Notes: generated by a model not told the origin, from the letters alone. A stretch of DNA of 64,000 bases from SBAX01 sp964646605 (GCA_964646605.1 CAZYEX010000119.1:7454-71453); one strand, 5' to 3'. Positions 44,601 through 54,234 are shown, counted from the first letter of the stretch. Numbers and translations: made by a program.

Positions 44601-45791
44601 TGCAACGGAAACATCGTCCCCGACGAGTGCGAGAGCGATTGTCAGCCCAACGGGATCGCGGATGCATGCGATATCTCGAGTCTGACCAGCGCCGACTGCA
44701 CGAGCAACGGAGTTCCGGACGAATGCGAATCGGATTGCAACGGCAATTTGATCTCGGATAGCTGCGATCTCGCCGCTTGCGCCGGCGCCCCGGCCTGCGC
44801 CGACTGCAACAACAACGGACGGCTTGACGGCTGCGACATCGCCGGCGGGTCGTCGTTGGATATGAACGGCAACGGAACGCCCGACGAATGCGAACCGCTG
44901 CCCACCTTGGATTGGGACCCCGACGATGGGAAGTCCCGCTCGCTCAGCTTCACGGTCATTCCCGCGGTGACGGCGACGCCGGGACAATGCGCCATCAAGA
45001 TCACCATGCTCGAACTTCAGAACCCTCAGCCGCCCAACGCAGCGCAGTTCCCGGCGCCCGACTTTGGCACGTTCGAGGCGGGCACCTGCACGGCGGTGGG
45101 AGAGGCTAACGGCTGTGCGCGATGGATCGGTCCCGTTTCGACCTATCTCGAATCGCAGGACGGCCCGGGTCTGGGCAACTTCCACGCCGCGCGCCTGCAA
45201 TGCACGCCCCATTACTACGATTGGACCCTGGACGGAGAAATTCACGTGGTCGGCGGCGAAGTCGCCCCCAGCTCGACGTACGCAGCGCAAGTGTACGGTC
45301 CGGGTTGCAAATTCATCGAGGCGGGCTGTGCTCAGATCGGCCCGTCGGTGCTCATGACCACACGCCGCGCGGGCGACATTGTCGCGGCCTTCAACCCGCC
45401 GTCGACGACCACGCAGCCCGACGGGATCGACGTGGCCCAGATCGTGTCGAAATTCAAGAGCCTGCCCGGCTCGCCCAGCAAGGCCGACGCCCAGGTGCAA
45501 CCCAACGTTCCGGAGTTGAACGCGGACGTCAGCGCCATCGACATCACGATCTTGGTGGACAACTTCAAGGGCCTGGCCTATCCCTTCAGCGGGCCGTGCG
45601 TTTGCCCCTCGACGGTGACCTGCGGTTCGACGCCCTGTTCCAGCCCCACCCCCTGCGGCGACGGGACGTGCGTGAAAACCTGCGACGGCGGCTTCAACGT
45701 GGGATTGCCGTGCATCAACAACACCCACTGTCCGAGCAGCACCTGCGGGACGGGGTTCTGTCGCGACCGTTGCGGACGATGCAGCCCGTGA
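41700..45791 (+). CDS. Giant secreted protein: beta-helix domain between two Asp/Cys repeat blocks, with the GFCRDRCGRCSP C-terminal module
   Basis: 1,363 residues; AAGGAAA just before the ATG, then a signal peptide (RGNRIAGFVVALVLAWGVMPLAQG). Residues about 30-440 form an unrecognised domain. Residues 446-554 and 895-1067 are two blocks of calcium-type repeats of about 20-30 residues, each built on 'DCN.N...D.C(E/D)' (e.g. DCNGNFVPDDCEPDCNNNG). Between them (about 558-895) is a right-handed parallel beta-helix of the pectate-lyase/DUF1565 type: 'ASHPFDAIQEAIWAAADGDTVVVRDGTY' followed by repeated 'SP.V.NC.F..N'-like coils. Beta-helices of this kind bind or cleave polysaccharide; no catalytic residues are assigned. 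The final 300 residues are the module shared with the proteins at 8393 and 29257. Probably located on or outside the cell. Confidence 0.88.
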   Translation: MSRGNRIAGFVVALVLAWGVMPLAQGDDGSRPSAPAGTCAMTASGQTAARTSGPDLIVGNVWQCAELGREGALGSGTIGMSCNTTACTIGDQGTNWWGLPNIDHPMISVNLFRLRRVDGSDRLMQLGQSWMKHGFGTALANECGLGCTGGHFNLNGPGCSDTYAAGQFVACDLGPRSMMNPYTGVMPFSADMGSSGGCFANFLANDHRDHVHDNISHRLQIKDVDLDPSLNVGAKYFSEGQYLVPHESVAPGTQNNNASYRRVLVSGQGACGNENAFLDFGFTHAQEPAINAWPGSGQSLIEPEPLVDGRGVLAYKVTHLGNVWRYEYVLYNMNMDRAMRSLSIPTPAGVVVTGTGFHHPLNHAPEPHTVNYANTPWAVSTSGGAVTWSTASFGTDPFANAVRFGTAYNFYFDANTPPTPVDATVGLFKTGGSVPASALGPSAGPVDCNNNGIEDRCDVSCGLPGCLVPNCALKADCNGNFVPDDCEPDCNNNGIADRCDIANLTSLDCDANAVPDECEPLVDCNNNLVRDACEAYADPLLDANDNGILDSCEPPLVGINRYVDDDAPGDPVPGWPLGSDPLENGTPSHPFDAIQEAIWAAADGDTVVVRDGTYLGPGNRELFYGGKRIAVRSENGPDSCIIDLQGFFLGAFFQNEGLFSRLEGFHFSNLHSNQQSANPGIFASSGSPTVVNCRFTTNGNRSVGAILTSSSRTVFSRCEFVGMQRAVRCFTSRPVLSNCIFRGGTVGVLSENGNGTADCVNSSSPRIINSTITGFTIGVQAATGSVVLVSDSVVWGNGTELTASLADLFASHSDVEGGYPGLGNINAAPMFVDAVNGDLRISAGSPCIDAGDNISNPLEATDFKGGPRQFDDPATSDTGLGTPPIVDMGAHEWADCNGNGIDDSVDIALGTSRDCNGNFVPDECEAFVDCNVTTIRDICDIADGTSQDCNHNFVPDECDVSSLASDDCNGNIVPDECESDCQPNGIADACDISSLTSADCTSNGVPDECESDCNGNLISDSCDLAACAGAPACADCNNNGRLDGCDIAGGSSLDMNGNGTPDECEPLPTLDWDPDDGKSRSLSFTVIPAVTATPGQCAIKITMLELQNPQPPNAAQFPAPDFGTFEAGTCTAVGEANGCARWIGPVSTYLESQDGPGLGNFHAARLQCTPHYYDWTLDGEIHVVGGEVAPSSTYAAQVYGPGCKFIEAGCAQIGPSVLMTTRRAGDIVAAFNPPSTTTQPDGIDVAQIVSKFKSLPGSPSKADAQVQPNVPELNADVSAIDITILVDNFKGLAYPFSGPCVCPSTVTCGSTPCSSPTPCGDGTCVKTCDGGFNVGLPCINNTHCPSSTCGTGFCRDRCGRCSP

Positions 45792-46235
45792 TCTGAGCTT
45801 CGGTTGCGGGCGCGGAATTCGTACTGCCTCGGGCGGGACCCGCTCGCTTGCGCTCGGGGCCCGGATAGACCGACAACGACTGTGGTCGCTGTGGCCGAAA
45901 ACCCGCTGTACGGACGCGGCGGCTCGGGAAGGCTCGGTTTTCGGACGCTGCGCAGTTGAAACGGGCATTCCCCATCTGGTACACTGCGCAGGTTTGCGTC
46001 GGCGAGATGGCGGCCTCGATTCCGCGTGCGTGTCTTTCAGGGCACGGATCACGCACATTTGTTGATTTCCGTTCCGCCGTTGGCGCCGGTCGCGTGTTGG
46101 TGTGTTGGGGCCATAGGAGACCCGTGGGGCGAGCCGGGGGCCGTGGTCGTCTCGCCGAGCCATACGGCGGGCTCCCTGGAAGGTCTTCGCTTCACAGTTT
46201 CGTTGCGTCCAGCGTTGCCGCCCCGAAGGAGGAAG
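45792..46235. other. 444-bp intergenic stretch between two giant genes
   Basis: No gene seen; open frames running through it are in-frame extensions or shadows of the flanking genes. It holds a promoter-like pair at 45956-45985 and GC-rich inverted repeats near 45828-45860 that are too imperfect to call a terminator. Confidence 0.55.
45956..45985 (+). promoter_or_regulatory. Candidate promoter of the FG-GAP giant gene
   Basis: TTGAAA (45956-45961), an 18-bp spacer and TACACT (45980-45985), preceded by TGG as in extended -10 promoters. Matches are 4/6 and 4/6. It implies a leader of about 245 nt before ATG 46236. Confidence 0.45.
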
Positions 46236-49200
46236 ATGAGCCGCAACCCCGCCCTCTCCCTACGATGGTTGTCGATCTACACCGTGGTGCTTACCGCGGG
46301 CGTGTCCGGTGGCGACGAGACAGGTCCGCCGGCTCGGCCGGCGTCGCAGGAATCGCGCGGCACGGGCGTCATCGCCGAGTCGCCTTCGCCCGATAGCGCC
46401 TCATCGTCGAAGATCGAGTTCTTTCCGCTCCCCGAAGGGACCGCTTATCAGCGCTACTCGGCCTCTACCGACGGCGCCGCGGCGGTAACCGAAGGTGAGA
46501 AGCTCATCTACAGCAACACACGCGGGGCGGCAGCCGTCTCTCTCGGAATGAACGTCCTTGCCGCGGACGATCTTGCAACGACCGTCGCTCCTGGGTGCCG
46601 ACTTCGGCGACTTGAGTTTCCCGTGGTGGGCAAAGTCAATCCCGCCGGGATCGGCGGGCCGTATTCGGTCAGCTTTGCGATGTATTCCAATTGTCCCGGT
46701 TCGGTGCCCGTGCAATCGCGACCCGGACTGATCCTGCCCGGAACCTCCGGTCGAATCGACTTCACGGACGACGCGCCGTACATGGTCTCGTTCCCACTTC
46801 CAGGATCGGGGGTGGTGATGCCCAACAACGTCTGGTTCGGCGTTTCGTTTTCTCGCGCCAACGCCGGAGTCGTGATGGGCGCGCCGGCGGACGTGGGACT
46901 GTCTTGCGACGCGTTCGATTATCCGGGTCTTTCCTGTAGCGCCCACTTCGGCGGTTGGCCGGGACTTCCCCACGCCAGCTTCAACCTCCAACTGTTCGGC
47001 GATTCAAGCTGTACGGACGCATTCATCGGATACAAGGCGAATCGACCGTCCGGTAGCACGTTCGGTGCCGGGGCGGACGTTCCTGTGGCCGACGACCTTC
47101 ACCTGGGCGTCCGTGACTGCCAACTGGTCGCCTACGAGGTCGCCGTCCGAGGAATTGGGTTCTATACCTTCGAACTTCGCGGCGATTGTGAGGGTAACGT
47201 CATCCCCGGGACACAAAAGTTCTTTGGAAACAGCTTCTCCAATGAAACGCGCGTTGCACGATTCACGTTTGAACCGCCGATCGCCCTTCCACAAGACCTC
47301 TGGTTCACGGGGATGGTGAACAACTCGTCCGGCGGTCTTGTTGTCGCGGGGCAACAGGCCTGCGTCGGATCGACGCAAGATTACTTCGGCATCGGTGGCG
47401 AGCAGGGGTGCCAGGTTATCGACGTTCCCCTGGCCGGCGTTCATTCCTCGTTGCATGTGGCCATTACCTGCGCCGGATCGCCGCCGGTGGGGGCGTGCTG
47501 CGACATGATTTTTCCACAGTGCGTCGGCGGCGCCGACGACAGGCGTGGGTGCTGCCCGGAGCGGGGCGAGGTCGCGCCGTTCTGCGTGGAGGGATTCCGC
47601 GTGTATCCCTCGTGCGCGGCGGGGGGGACGTGCGAGATGGTGTGCCGCGAGGCGGCGGAGATGAACTGTCCCTGGCCGCCGCCGGATACGACGCTACACC
47701 CGGATTGGGTGGAAGCGGCGACCTGCGCGTCCGATCCGTTTCCGCTGGCCTGCGGAGCGTCGGCCTGTTGTCGCCCCGATCACGTGTGTCAGAACATGAC
47801 ACTCAACGAGTGCTACGCCGTCCCGCCGGTCGAGGCTCTTCGGCAATGGCAGCCCGGCCGATCCTGCGACGTGGACGGTCAGGTCTGTCCGATCATCCCC
47901 TGCCTGGGGCGCGAGGGCGATTGCATGTTCGCCCATGAGGGGGTGGGATGCGCCGATCCTTTGTGCTGCACGGATGTATGCACCGCCGACCCCTATTGCT
48001 GCCTGGTGGAGTGGGATCGGAGCTGCGTGGCCGAGTCTACTGAGCTCTGTTCGTCGGTCTCCGAGCACGACCGCTGTACGTCGGACAGGAGTCCGCCGCT
48101 GTTGGTGGAGGCGGACAGCGTCACGGTTTTCTCCAACATCTCGGCCACCGACGATCTGTCCGATCCGGGGTTCTGCTGTCACACCGGCGGACCGGGGATG
48201 ACGGGCTTTGGCACGACGTGGTTCAAGTTCATGGCTACGGATACTTCGGCTCGCGTTTCGACCTGCGGAAGTGATGCCGCGGGCGATTCGCTCATCAACT
48301 TGTTCGCGGTCGGGGATCCCACGGACGACGACACCGCCTGCACCAGTCTCACCCCCATCGCGTGCAGCGATGATCTGGAGGGCTGCGGCAGCGGTCGTCA
48401 CGGACGCATTTGCGTAACCGGTCTGACCCCTGGCTCGCTCTACTACGTCCTGGTCGCGTCGAAAACCGTCGAGGGGCAGGGGGTTCATCAGCTCGAGGTT
48501 CGTTCCCCGTGTTTCGCGGAACCGATCTGGGTCCCCGAGGACTGCAATGGGAATGGGCTAGCGGACGGTTGTGAACTCGCCCGCCAGACGGCCGCGGACT
48601 GCAACTTGAACCACGTGCTTGATGAGTGCGACATCGCCACGGGGGCCAGCTTCGACTGCGACGGCAATTTACTTCCCGACGACTGTATCGGGTTGCGTGA
48701 CGAGTTGAGGCCGGTCGTGCCCGTCGAGACCGGCGGATTCGGCACGTCGGTCGATATGGACGGCGAGTGGCTGGTGGTCGGTTCGGGGTTTCAGTTCACC
48801 GAAGGAGCGCACGCCGATCACCCCTTGCATATCTACAAACGCACGCCGGTCGGATGGCACCTCGAAACCACGTTCGATCTTCCGGTCTATCCGACGTTCG
48901 TCGCGATCGACGACGGTTGGATCGTGGCCGCCAGCGACGTAGCCGCGACAGCGTACCTGTTCCGTTGGGATCAGAATTGGCTTGAGGCGGGCACGCTGCA
49001 AGGGCCCGCCATTGAGGGGTGCGAACGATATGGAAACCCCGTCGCCATTGACGGCGACACCATTGCATTGGGCAAGGGCTTCTGCCAGGAGCGGCCCAGC
49101 GTGACGGAAGGGTTGGTGTTCGTTTTTCATCGCGACGGGCTTACGTGGACGCAAGAGACGCAGCTTTCCGCTCCCACGGGCAGTCCGGCGCAGTCGTTCG

Positions 49201-52200
49201 GCGCATCGGTGAGCATTAGCGGTGACCGGATTCTGGTCGGCGCCCCGGCGCCGCACATCGACGCCGAAGGGAACGCTTACGTGTTTCTCCGCTTGGCGGG
49301 TGTGTGGCAGTTCGAGGCTACACTGACTCCGGCCTTCGAAAAGCCCCTGCCGCGTTTCTTCGGCCGGTCGGCGTCGTTGGACGGCGGCACAGCGCTGCTT
49401 GGGGCGACGCTGGCGGCTTCCGAGGACGTTGACGAAACCGGCGCGGCCTACGTGTTCCGTCGAAACGGCGCGACGTGGTTGCAGGAAGCCAAACTGACCG
49501 CCGCGGACGGACAGTTCTTCGATCGGTTCGGTTGGTCGGTTTCCGTACTTGGCAACGTCGCGGCCATCGGCGCGATCTACGGGGACGGCGGGGGAGGGGC
49601 TGCGTATGTGTTCCAGCGCCACGGGCAACTCTGGACCGAGGTCGAGAAGTTGACAGCACCAAACAGGGATCAATCGCATTTCTTCGGCAGCGGGGTAGCC
49701 ACGGACGGTTCACTGGTCGTCGTCGGTGCGCCCGGGGCCTTCGCCGGGACCGTGTATGCCGACGGGGCGGTATTCGCCTTTCAGGCGCCGCCCAGCGACT
49801 GCGATGCCAACGGGACCCCGGACATCTGCGATCTGCGCGACGGGGCGGCGGACTGCAACCACAACGACGCGATCGACGCCTGCGAGATCGCCCTGGGCAG
49901 TTCCCAGGATTGCAATGAGAATCAAATTCCCGACGAATGCGACATTGACGATTACACGCTTCCCGATTGCGACAGTGACGGCCGGCCGGACTTGTGCGAC
50001 ATCGACGGCGGCGGATACACGGACTGCAACGGCAACGGCGTGGACGACACGTGCGACGTGCTCGGTTCGCGGTTGGTGCAGCGGATCGTCCCGGATCCCA
50101 TCGTGGCCTACATGCAGTTCGGAACAGACGTGGACTTGAGCGCCGACCGACTGATCGTCTGCTCCATAGGGACGGCGCCGCGGGTCCAGATTTTCCGCCG
50201 TGAAGGAGCCCAGTTCGTGCCCGAAGCCGCGCTGACTTCGCCGATCCAGCCAACTTTCGGAGGGCTGCGGCTTGCCGTAGCGATCGACGGCGATCGGGCG
50301 GCGGTCGGCGACCCGTCCGATGCAACTCACGGGTTCGGCGCCGGAATGGCTCACGTCTTCCGCCGTAGCGGCCAGGATTGGACGCACGAGGATTCGTTCG
50401 TCGGCTCGAGCGTCGATGAGGAGGACGGCTTTGGGGCCATCGTGGACCTCGGCGGCGATCGGCTTCTTGTCGTCAGCGCCACGGATGGCGCAACGCACCC
50501 GTACGATGGGAACGTCGCGGCCTTCGTGTTCCGTCGCGCCGAAACGAATTGGACGGAGGAAGGACGCTTTGCCGTCTCCGGGCTCAACCCAATCTACGGC
50601 CAGACGTTCGCATCATTGGACGGGCTCACCACCGCCGTCGGTTCACAGGGACTCGGACTCAACGATGTCGGACTATTCCGCTTCGACGGAGTTGCCTGGC
50701 GATCGGAAGCGTCGTTCGAAGGGGTTCACAGCGACTACGACTTCGGCGCCGCCGTCGCACTGTCTGGCCGCAACCTCCTCATCGCGTCGCCCGGGGCCGA
50801 TCAGACCTACAATTTCACCGGACGGGTCGCGGTGCATTCATTCGGTTCGGGCGAATGGTCGCACGTGACGAACTTGATTCCCGGCCCCGACGCCTTTCCG
50901 CGGTACTTCAACTTCGGGGCGTCTGTGGCGATGCTCGGCCCCAACGTTCTCATCGGGGCGCCCAATGGTGGGGATCTGGATGATGGATCCGGGGCCGCCT
51001 ATCGCGTGACCCAGATGGGCAAGACGTGGACGCCTTTGAACCGGATTCGGCCTCTCGACCTGCACCCCGGCGATGGGTTCGGTTTGAGCGCCGCCGTTCA
51101 CCGAGGGACAGCCGCCGTCGCAGCGCCTTTTGCGGACGTGGAGTGCGGCGAGAACGAACCGTGCGCGGACGTCGGGGCCGTATATGTCTTCGTGTGGTCC
51201 GAGGACTGCAACGGCAATCTGATCCCCGATGAATGCGAGGTCGATTCGGACGCCGACACGTACATCGACGCCTGCGACAATTGTCCGACCACGGGCAACG
51301 CCGGGCAGGAAGATGACGACCGTGACGGCCTGGGCAACGTCTGCGACGACTGCAACGACCTCGACGGCGACAGGCGCGGTGAACCCGGGGTCGGCGTCGT
51401 CAACAAGTGTCCGCCCGACGTTTGTCCGGGATTCGACGACGCCGTGGACGCCGATGCCGACAGCCGCCCCGACGAATGCGACGCCTGTCCCAACGATCCG
51501 CAGAACAATGTGGATCAGGATGAGCACTGCGGGGACGTTGACAACTGTCCACTCGTGTACAATCCCGACCAGGCCGACTGCAACAATAACGGCGTCGGCG
51601 ACGCCTGCGTGGGCGATGCCGACAATGACGGCGTCATTGACGACTGCGACAATTGTCCGGGCTACCCCAATCCCGATCAGAACGACTGCGACAACGACGG
51701 GCTCGCCGATGCGTGTGAACTAGCCGCCTGCAAGGGCGACCCCGACTGCGACGACTGCAATGGCAACGGCCTGCCCGATGAGTGTGACATATCCGGCCGG
51801 AAGCAGAGGATGGTTCAGTTGGACATTCGCGGCAACGGCCAGTTCGGCCGCGCCGTGGCGATCGACGGACCCTGGGCCGTGATCGGCGCGCCGCTGGACC
51901 CGGTGAACGCCACGACCTTGGGTTCAGGCGCGGTGTTCGCGCGCGGTGAGAACGGTTGGTTCCATCTCTATCGCATCACCGCAAGCGACGCGACCAACAC
52001 CGAGCCCTTTGGAGACCGCTTTGGAGAATCGCTGGCCATGGACGGCGACTGGATGCTTGTGGGCGCCTATCTGAAGTCCTGCAGCCAGTTCGGTTTGGAA
52101 TGCGGTTCCGCCTATTTCTATCGCTATACAGGCCACGGATGGATCGAGTCGACGAACTTGTCGCTGTTTCCCGACCGGCAACACGCCGGTCGTGCGGTAG

Positions 52201-53189
52201 CGTTACAAGGCGACACGGCCTTGGTCGGCGTCCCCCGTGCGGACTTCGTGGCCCAGGACGGCGGCGAGGTATGGGTGTTCGAGCGCCAGGGATTGAGTTG
52301 GCTGCGGAACGATCTTCTGACGCCGAGTCAAGCGGAGGCGGCGGCGTGGTTTGGAACCGCTGTCGCCTTGGACGGCGACGTCGCCGTCGTCGGGGCACCG
52401 CTCTCGGATCTTAGCACGGGCAACGGAGGAGCGGCCTATGTCTTCCGTCGAACAAGCGGCGAATGGTATGAAGAAGCGATCCTGGCTCCGGCGGAACTGG
52501 GCATTGCGGACTTCTTTGGTTCCGCAGTCGCCATACTCAACGATCGCATCGCGGTGACGGCCACGGGGGACGACCAGAAGGGTGACGCCGCGGGCGCCGT
52601 CTACGTTTTTCATTTCGACGGGGGTCAGTGGGTCCTCGAGGACAAGTTGACCTCCTTGGACCGCATCGGGTCGGTCGGGTTCGGCGAATCCGTGGCCTTC
52701 TCCGCCGACGGATTGGCGATCGGCGCCGATGACGACTCCGTCCCCGGCGGAGGCTCCGGGTCGGTCTACCTGTTCCGTTTCGACGGCTCGCACTGGCGAT
52801 TCGACCAGAAGCTCACGCCATTCGCGGGAGCCAACGACCACGCCTTCGGCGACGCGCTGGCGACGGATCCCCAGAACAACACGCTCCTGACCGGGGCTCC
52901 GTTGAGTTCCGAGGATTATCCCGACGCCGGGGCTGCCTACGTGTTCACGCTGGGCTCGGCGGATTGTACCGCCGAAGGAATCCCCGACGAGTGCCAACTG
53001 CTCGATCTCAACGCAAGCGGCGGTGTGGATCGCCTCGATGCCGCCCGCGTGGCCGCGTGTGGGACGGGTCCGGCGCGGCGAAGCGCCCCGCTAGACGTGT
53101 CAACATGCTGTCAGTTACTGGACGCCGACGGGGACGGCGACGTGGACCTGTCGGACCTTAGCACGATTCTGGATCGGCTGGGATCATGA
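46236..53189 (+). CDS. Giant secreted protein with three FG-GAP beta-propeller-like regions, thrombospondin-3-like repeats and a dockerin-like tail
   Basis: 2,317 residues from ATG 46236, chosen because AGGAGGA lies just upstream and a signal sequence follows (SRNPALSLRWLSIYTVVLTAGVSG); the open frame extends 70 codons further with unlike sequence. Residues about 60-500 hold two beta-sandwich-like copies ('VADDL......C.L....' pattern), then Cys-rich segments and a PPC-like domain (about 620-760). Three regions (about 819-1185, 1279-1659, 1857-2242) are built from repeats of about 50 residues, 'FG.SVA..GD..VVGAP......G.AYVF.R....W..E..L', typical of integrin-alpha/FG-GAP propellers. Between them are 'DCN.N..PD.CD' repeats and thrombospondin-type-3-like repeats (1661-1852: DACDNCPTTGN..Q.D.D.DG.GNVCD). 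The tail has two EF-hand loops (DLNASGGVDRLD; DADGDGDVDLSDL), as in the giant at 207. Probably a calcium-stabilised extracellular adhesive or matrix protein. Its stop overlaps the stop of the convergent gene. Confidence 0.88.
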   Translation: MSRNPALSLRWLSIYTVVLTAGVSGGDETGPPARPASQESRGTGVIAESPSPDSASSSKIEFFPLPEGTAYQRYSASTDGAAAVTEGEKLIYSNTRGAAAVSLGMNVLAADDLATTVAPGCRLRRLEFPVVGKVNPAGIGGPYSVSFAMYSNCPGSVPVQSRPGLILPGTSGRIDFTDDAPYMVSFPLPGSGVVMPNNVWFGVSFSRANAGVVMGAPADVGLSCDAFDYPGLSCSAHFGGWPGLPHASFNLQLFGDSSCTDAFIGYKANRPSGSTFGAGADVPVADDLHLGVRDCQLVAYEVAVRGIGFYTFELRGDCEGNVIPGTQKFFGNSFSNETRVARFTFEPPIALPQDLWFTGMVNNSSGGLVVAGQQACVGSTQDYFGIGGEQGCQVIDVPLAGVHSSLHVAITCAGSPPVGACCDMIFPQCVGGADDRRGCCPERGEVAPFCVEGFRVYPSCAAGGTCEMVCREAAEMNCPWPPPDTTLHPDWVEAATCASDPFPLACGASACCRPDHVCQNMTLNECYAVPPVEALRQWQPGRSCDVDGQVCPIIPCLGREGDCMFAHEGVGCADPLCCTDVCTADPYCCLVEWDRSCVAESTELCSSVSEHDRCTSDRSPPLLVEADSVTVFSNISATDDLSDPGFCCHTGGPGMTGFGTTWFKFMATDTSARVSTCGSDAAGDSLINLFAVGDPTDDDTACTSLTPIACSDDLEGCGSGRHGRICVTGLTPGSLYYVLVASKTVEGQGVHQLEVRSPCFAEPIWVPEDCNGNGLADGCELARQTAADCNLNHVLDECDIATGASFDCDGNLLPDDCIGLRDELRPVVPVETGGFGTSVDMDGEWLVVGSGFQFTEGAHADHPLHIYKRTPVGWHLETTFDLPVYPTFVAIDDGWIVAASDVAATAYLFRWDQNWLEAGTLQGPAIEGCERYGNPVAIDGDTIALGKGFCQERPSVTEGLVFVFHRDGLTWTQETQLSAPTGSPAQSFGASVSISGDRILVGAPAPHIDAEGNAYVFLRLAGVWQFEATLTPAFEKPLPRFFGRSASLDGGTALLGATLAASEDVDETGAAYVFRRNGATWLQEAKLTAADGQFFDRFGWSVSVLGNVAAIGAIYGDGGGGAAYVFQRHGQLWTEVEKLTAPNRDQSHFFGSGVATDGSLVVVGAPGAFAGTVYADGAVFAFQAPPSDCDANGTPDICDLRDGAADCNHNDAIDACEIALGSSQDCNENQIPDECDIDDYTLPDCDSDGRPDLCDIDGGGYTDCNGNGVDDTCDVLGSRLVQRIVPDPIVAYMQFGTDVDLSADRLIVCSIGTAPRVQIFRREGAQFVPEAALTSPIQPTFGGLRLAVAIDGDRAAVGDPSDATHGFGAGMAHVFRRSGQDWTHEDSFVGSSVDEEDGFGAIVDLGGDRLLVVSATDGATHPYDGNVAAFVFRRAETNWTEEGRFAVSGLNPIYGQTFASLDGLTTAVGSQGLGLNDVGLFRFDGVAWRSEASFEGVHSDYDFGAAVALSGRNLLIASPGADQTYNFTGRVAVHSFGSGEWSHVTNLIPGPDAFPRYFNFGASVAMLGPNVLIGAPNGGDLDDGSGAAYRVTQMGKTWTPLNRIRPLDLHPGDGFGLSAAVHRGTAAVAAPFADVECGENEPCADVGAVYVFVWSEDCNGNLIPDECEVDSDADTYIDACDNCPTTGNAGQEDDDRDGLGNVCDDCNDLDGDRRGEPGVGVVNKCPPDVCPGFDDAVDADADSRPDECDACPNDPQNNVDQDEHCGDVDNCPLVYNPDQADCNNNGVGDACVGDADNDGVIDDCDNCPGYPNPDQNDCDNDGLADACELAACKGDPDCDDCNGNGLPDECDISGRKQRMVQLDIRGNGQFGRAVAIDGPWAVIGAPLDPVNATTLGSGAVFARGENGWFHLYRITASDATNTEPFGDRFGESLAMDGDWMLVGAYLKSCSQFGLECGSAYFYRYTGHGWIESTNLSLFPDRQHAGRAVALQGDTALVGVPRADFVAQDGGEVWVFERQGLSWLRNDLLTPSQAEAAAWFGTAVALDGDVAVVGAPLSDLSTGNGGAAYVFRRTSGEWYEEAILAPAELGIADFFGSAVAILNDRIAVTATGDDQKGDAAGAVYVFHFDGGQWVLEDKLTSLDRIGSVGFGESVAFSADGLAIGADDDSVPGGGSGSVYLFRFDGSHWRFDQKLTPFAGANDHAFGDALATDPQNNTLLTGAPLSSEDYPDAGAAYVFTLGSADCTAEGIPDECQLLDLNASGGVDRLDAARVAACGTGPARRSAPLDVSTCCQLLDADGDGDVDLSDLSTILDRLGS

Positions 53190-54107
53190 GCGCTTGATCG
53201 CGGGCGGGGCGGAGTGGTCGATGAGCATGCGCGGGGCTTTTTCGATCTCCGTGATCATCGCCCCGCGCCGCCATACGCGAAGGTCGCCGGTGGATTCGGA
53301 AAGGGTGACGGCGATGCTCTTGGTGCTGGCGGTGATCCCCGCAGCCGCCGCGTGACGGGCCCCCAATCCCTGGGGCATGAGCTCCCCGGCCACGGCGGGC
53401 CGCAACGTCGCACAGGCGCTGATGATTACCCCGTTGCCCTTGAGAATGAACGCTCCGTCCAGCTTGGCGATCTCCTTCACGGATTCGCTCATCGTTTCGT
53501 CGAGGATATTCCGCTCCTTCTCCGTGTAGCCCTTAAACGGGTTGATCCGCCCGGGCAGGCAATACTTGAGCACCTCGCGGTGGTCGCCGACCACGAAGAC
53601 CACGCCCACGGGCTTTCCTTCGCGGCCCTCGTGGGCGAGTTCCAGGCTGATGCGCAGCACTTTTTCGAAGACCGGTCGGCGGATGTGCTCGGTCAGTTGC
53701 GGCTGACCGACGGACTGGAAGAGCTCGAATTCCTCGCCCACCCGCATGGCGACCAGCGTGTCGATCTCCCGCCCCACGACTCCGCTAAGGAAGACGAAGA
53801 CGTCGCCGGCTTTGAGGAGTTGCTGGGAAAACGCGATCAGCGTGGCCATTTTGATCTGCCCCATCCGCGTGAGATCGAAGCTCGGGACGGACAAGTAGGG
53901 GATGGAAAGCTCTTTTGCTCGGTGTTCCTCCTGGGCGTTTCGGCAAACCAAGGTAAGTTTGGTGGGAGGTTTCACGGCCGCCTGGAGCTCGCGGAGGTCG
54001 CCCACCGCGTTGACGTAGGCGAAAAGGACCCTCGCCGAGACGGCGTGGGCGACGTCGGCCGCGGCGGCGATGATCGGTCCCGCGAATTCAGTGTCGCACG
54101 TTGGCAT
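53184..54107 (-). CDS. DacZ-like diadenylate cyclase domain protein
   Basis: 307 residues. The C-terminal domain (about 165-290) is a DisA_N/DAC domain: 'PVGVVFVVGDHREVLKY', the DGA motif at 217-219 (AKLDGAFILKGNGVIISACATL), and 'GLGARHAAAAGITASTKSIAVTLSESTGDLRVWRRGAMI'. DAC enzymes join two ATP into cyclic di-AMP using DGA and RHR; here the second motif reads RHA (251-253), so activity is uncertain. The N-terminal part (about 10-130: 'FAYVNAVGDLRELQ', 'TLVCRN', 'GDVFVFLSGVVG') resembles the C-terminal alpha/beta domain of pyruvate kinase, the layout known for archaeal DacZ. Cytoplasmic, no membrane helices. No ribosome binding site is visible. The gene is convergent with the FG-GAP giant (stops overlap by 6 nt) and divergent from the AMMECR1-like gene. 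Confidence 0.8.
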   Translation of the reverse strand: MPTCDTEFAGPIIAAAADVAHAVSARVLFAYVNAVGDLRELQAAVKPPTKLTLVCRNAQEEHRAKELSIPYLSVPSFDLTRMGQIKMATLIAFSQQLLKAGDVFVFLSGVVGREIDTLVAMRVGEEFELFQSVGQPQLTEHIRRPVFEKVLRISLELAHEGREGKPVGVVFVVGDHREVLKYCLPGRINPFKGYTEKERNILDETMSESVKEIAKLDGAFILKGNGVIISACATLRPAVAGELMPQGLGARHAAAAGITASTKSIAVTLSESTGDLRVWRRGAMITEIEKAPRMLIDHSAPPAIKRS

Positions 54108-54198
54108 ATTCGATGCAGCGTGGCGGCCAAGCCGCCCGGCGCGACCATCGAGAGCCCTCCGACCGTCCGATCAGGCGGCGCCGGACGCGGCGGAAGCC

Positions 54199-54227
54199 CT
54201 AGCACGGTCGCCCGCGGGCAGTATACT
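54199..54227 (+). promoter_or_regulatory. Candidate leaderless promoter of the AMMECR1-like fusion gene
   Basis: TATACT (54222-54227, 5/6) with a weak -35 hexamer (CTAGCA) 17 bp upstream. The -10 box ends 7 nt before ATG 54235, so transcription would begin at about the first base of the start codon. No Shine-Dalgarno sequence is present. Confidence 0.4.
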
Positions 54228-54234
54228 GGTCTGC

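Noticed and set aside
43365..46163. 932-codon minus-strand open frame opposite the beta-helix giant
   Set aside because: Composition is that of an antisense shadow (runs of AR/VR/RR); the plus strand has signal peptide, repeats and conserved tail.
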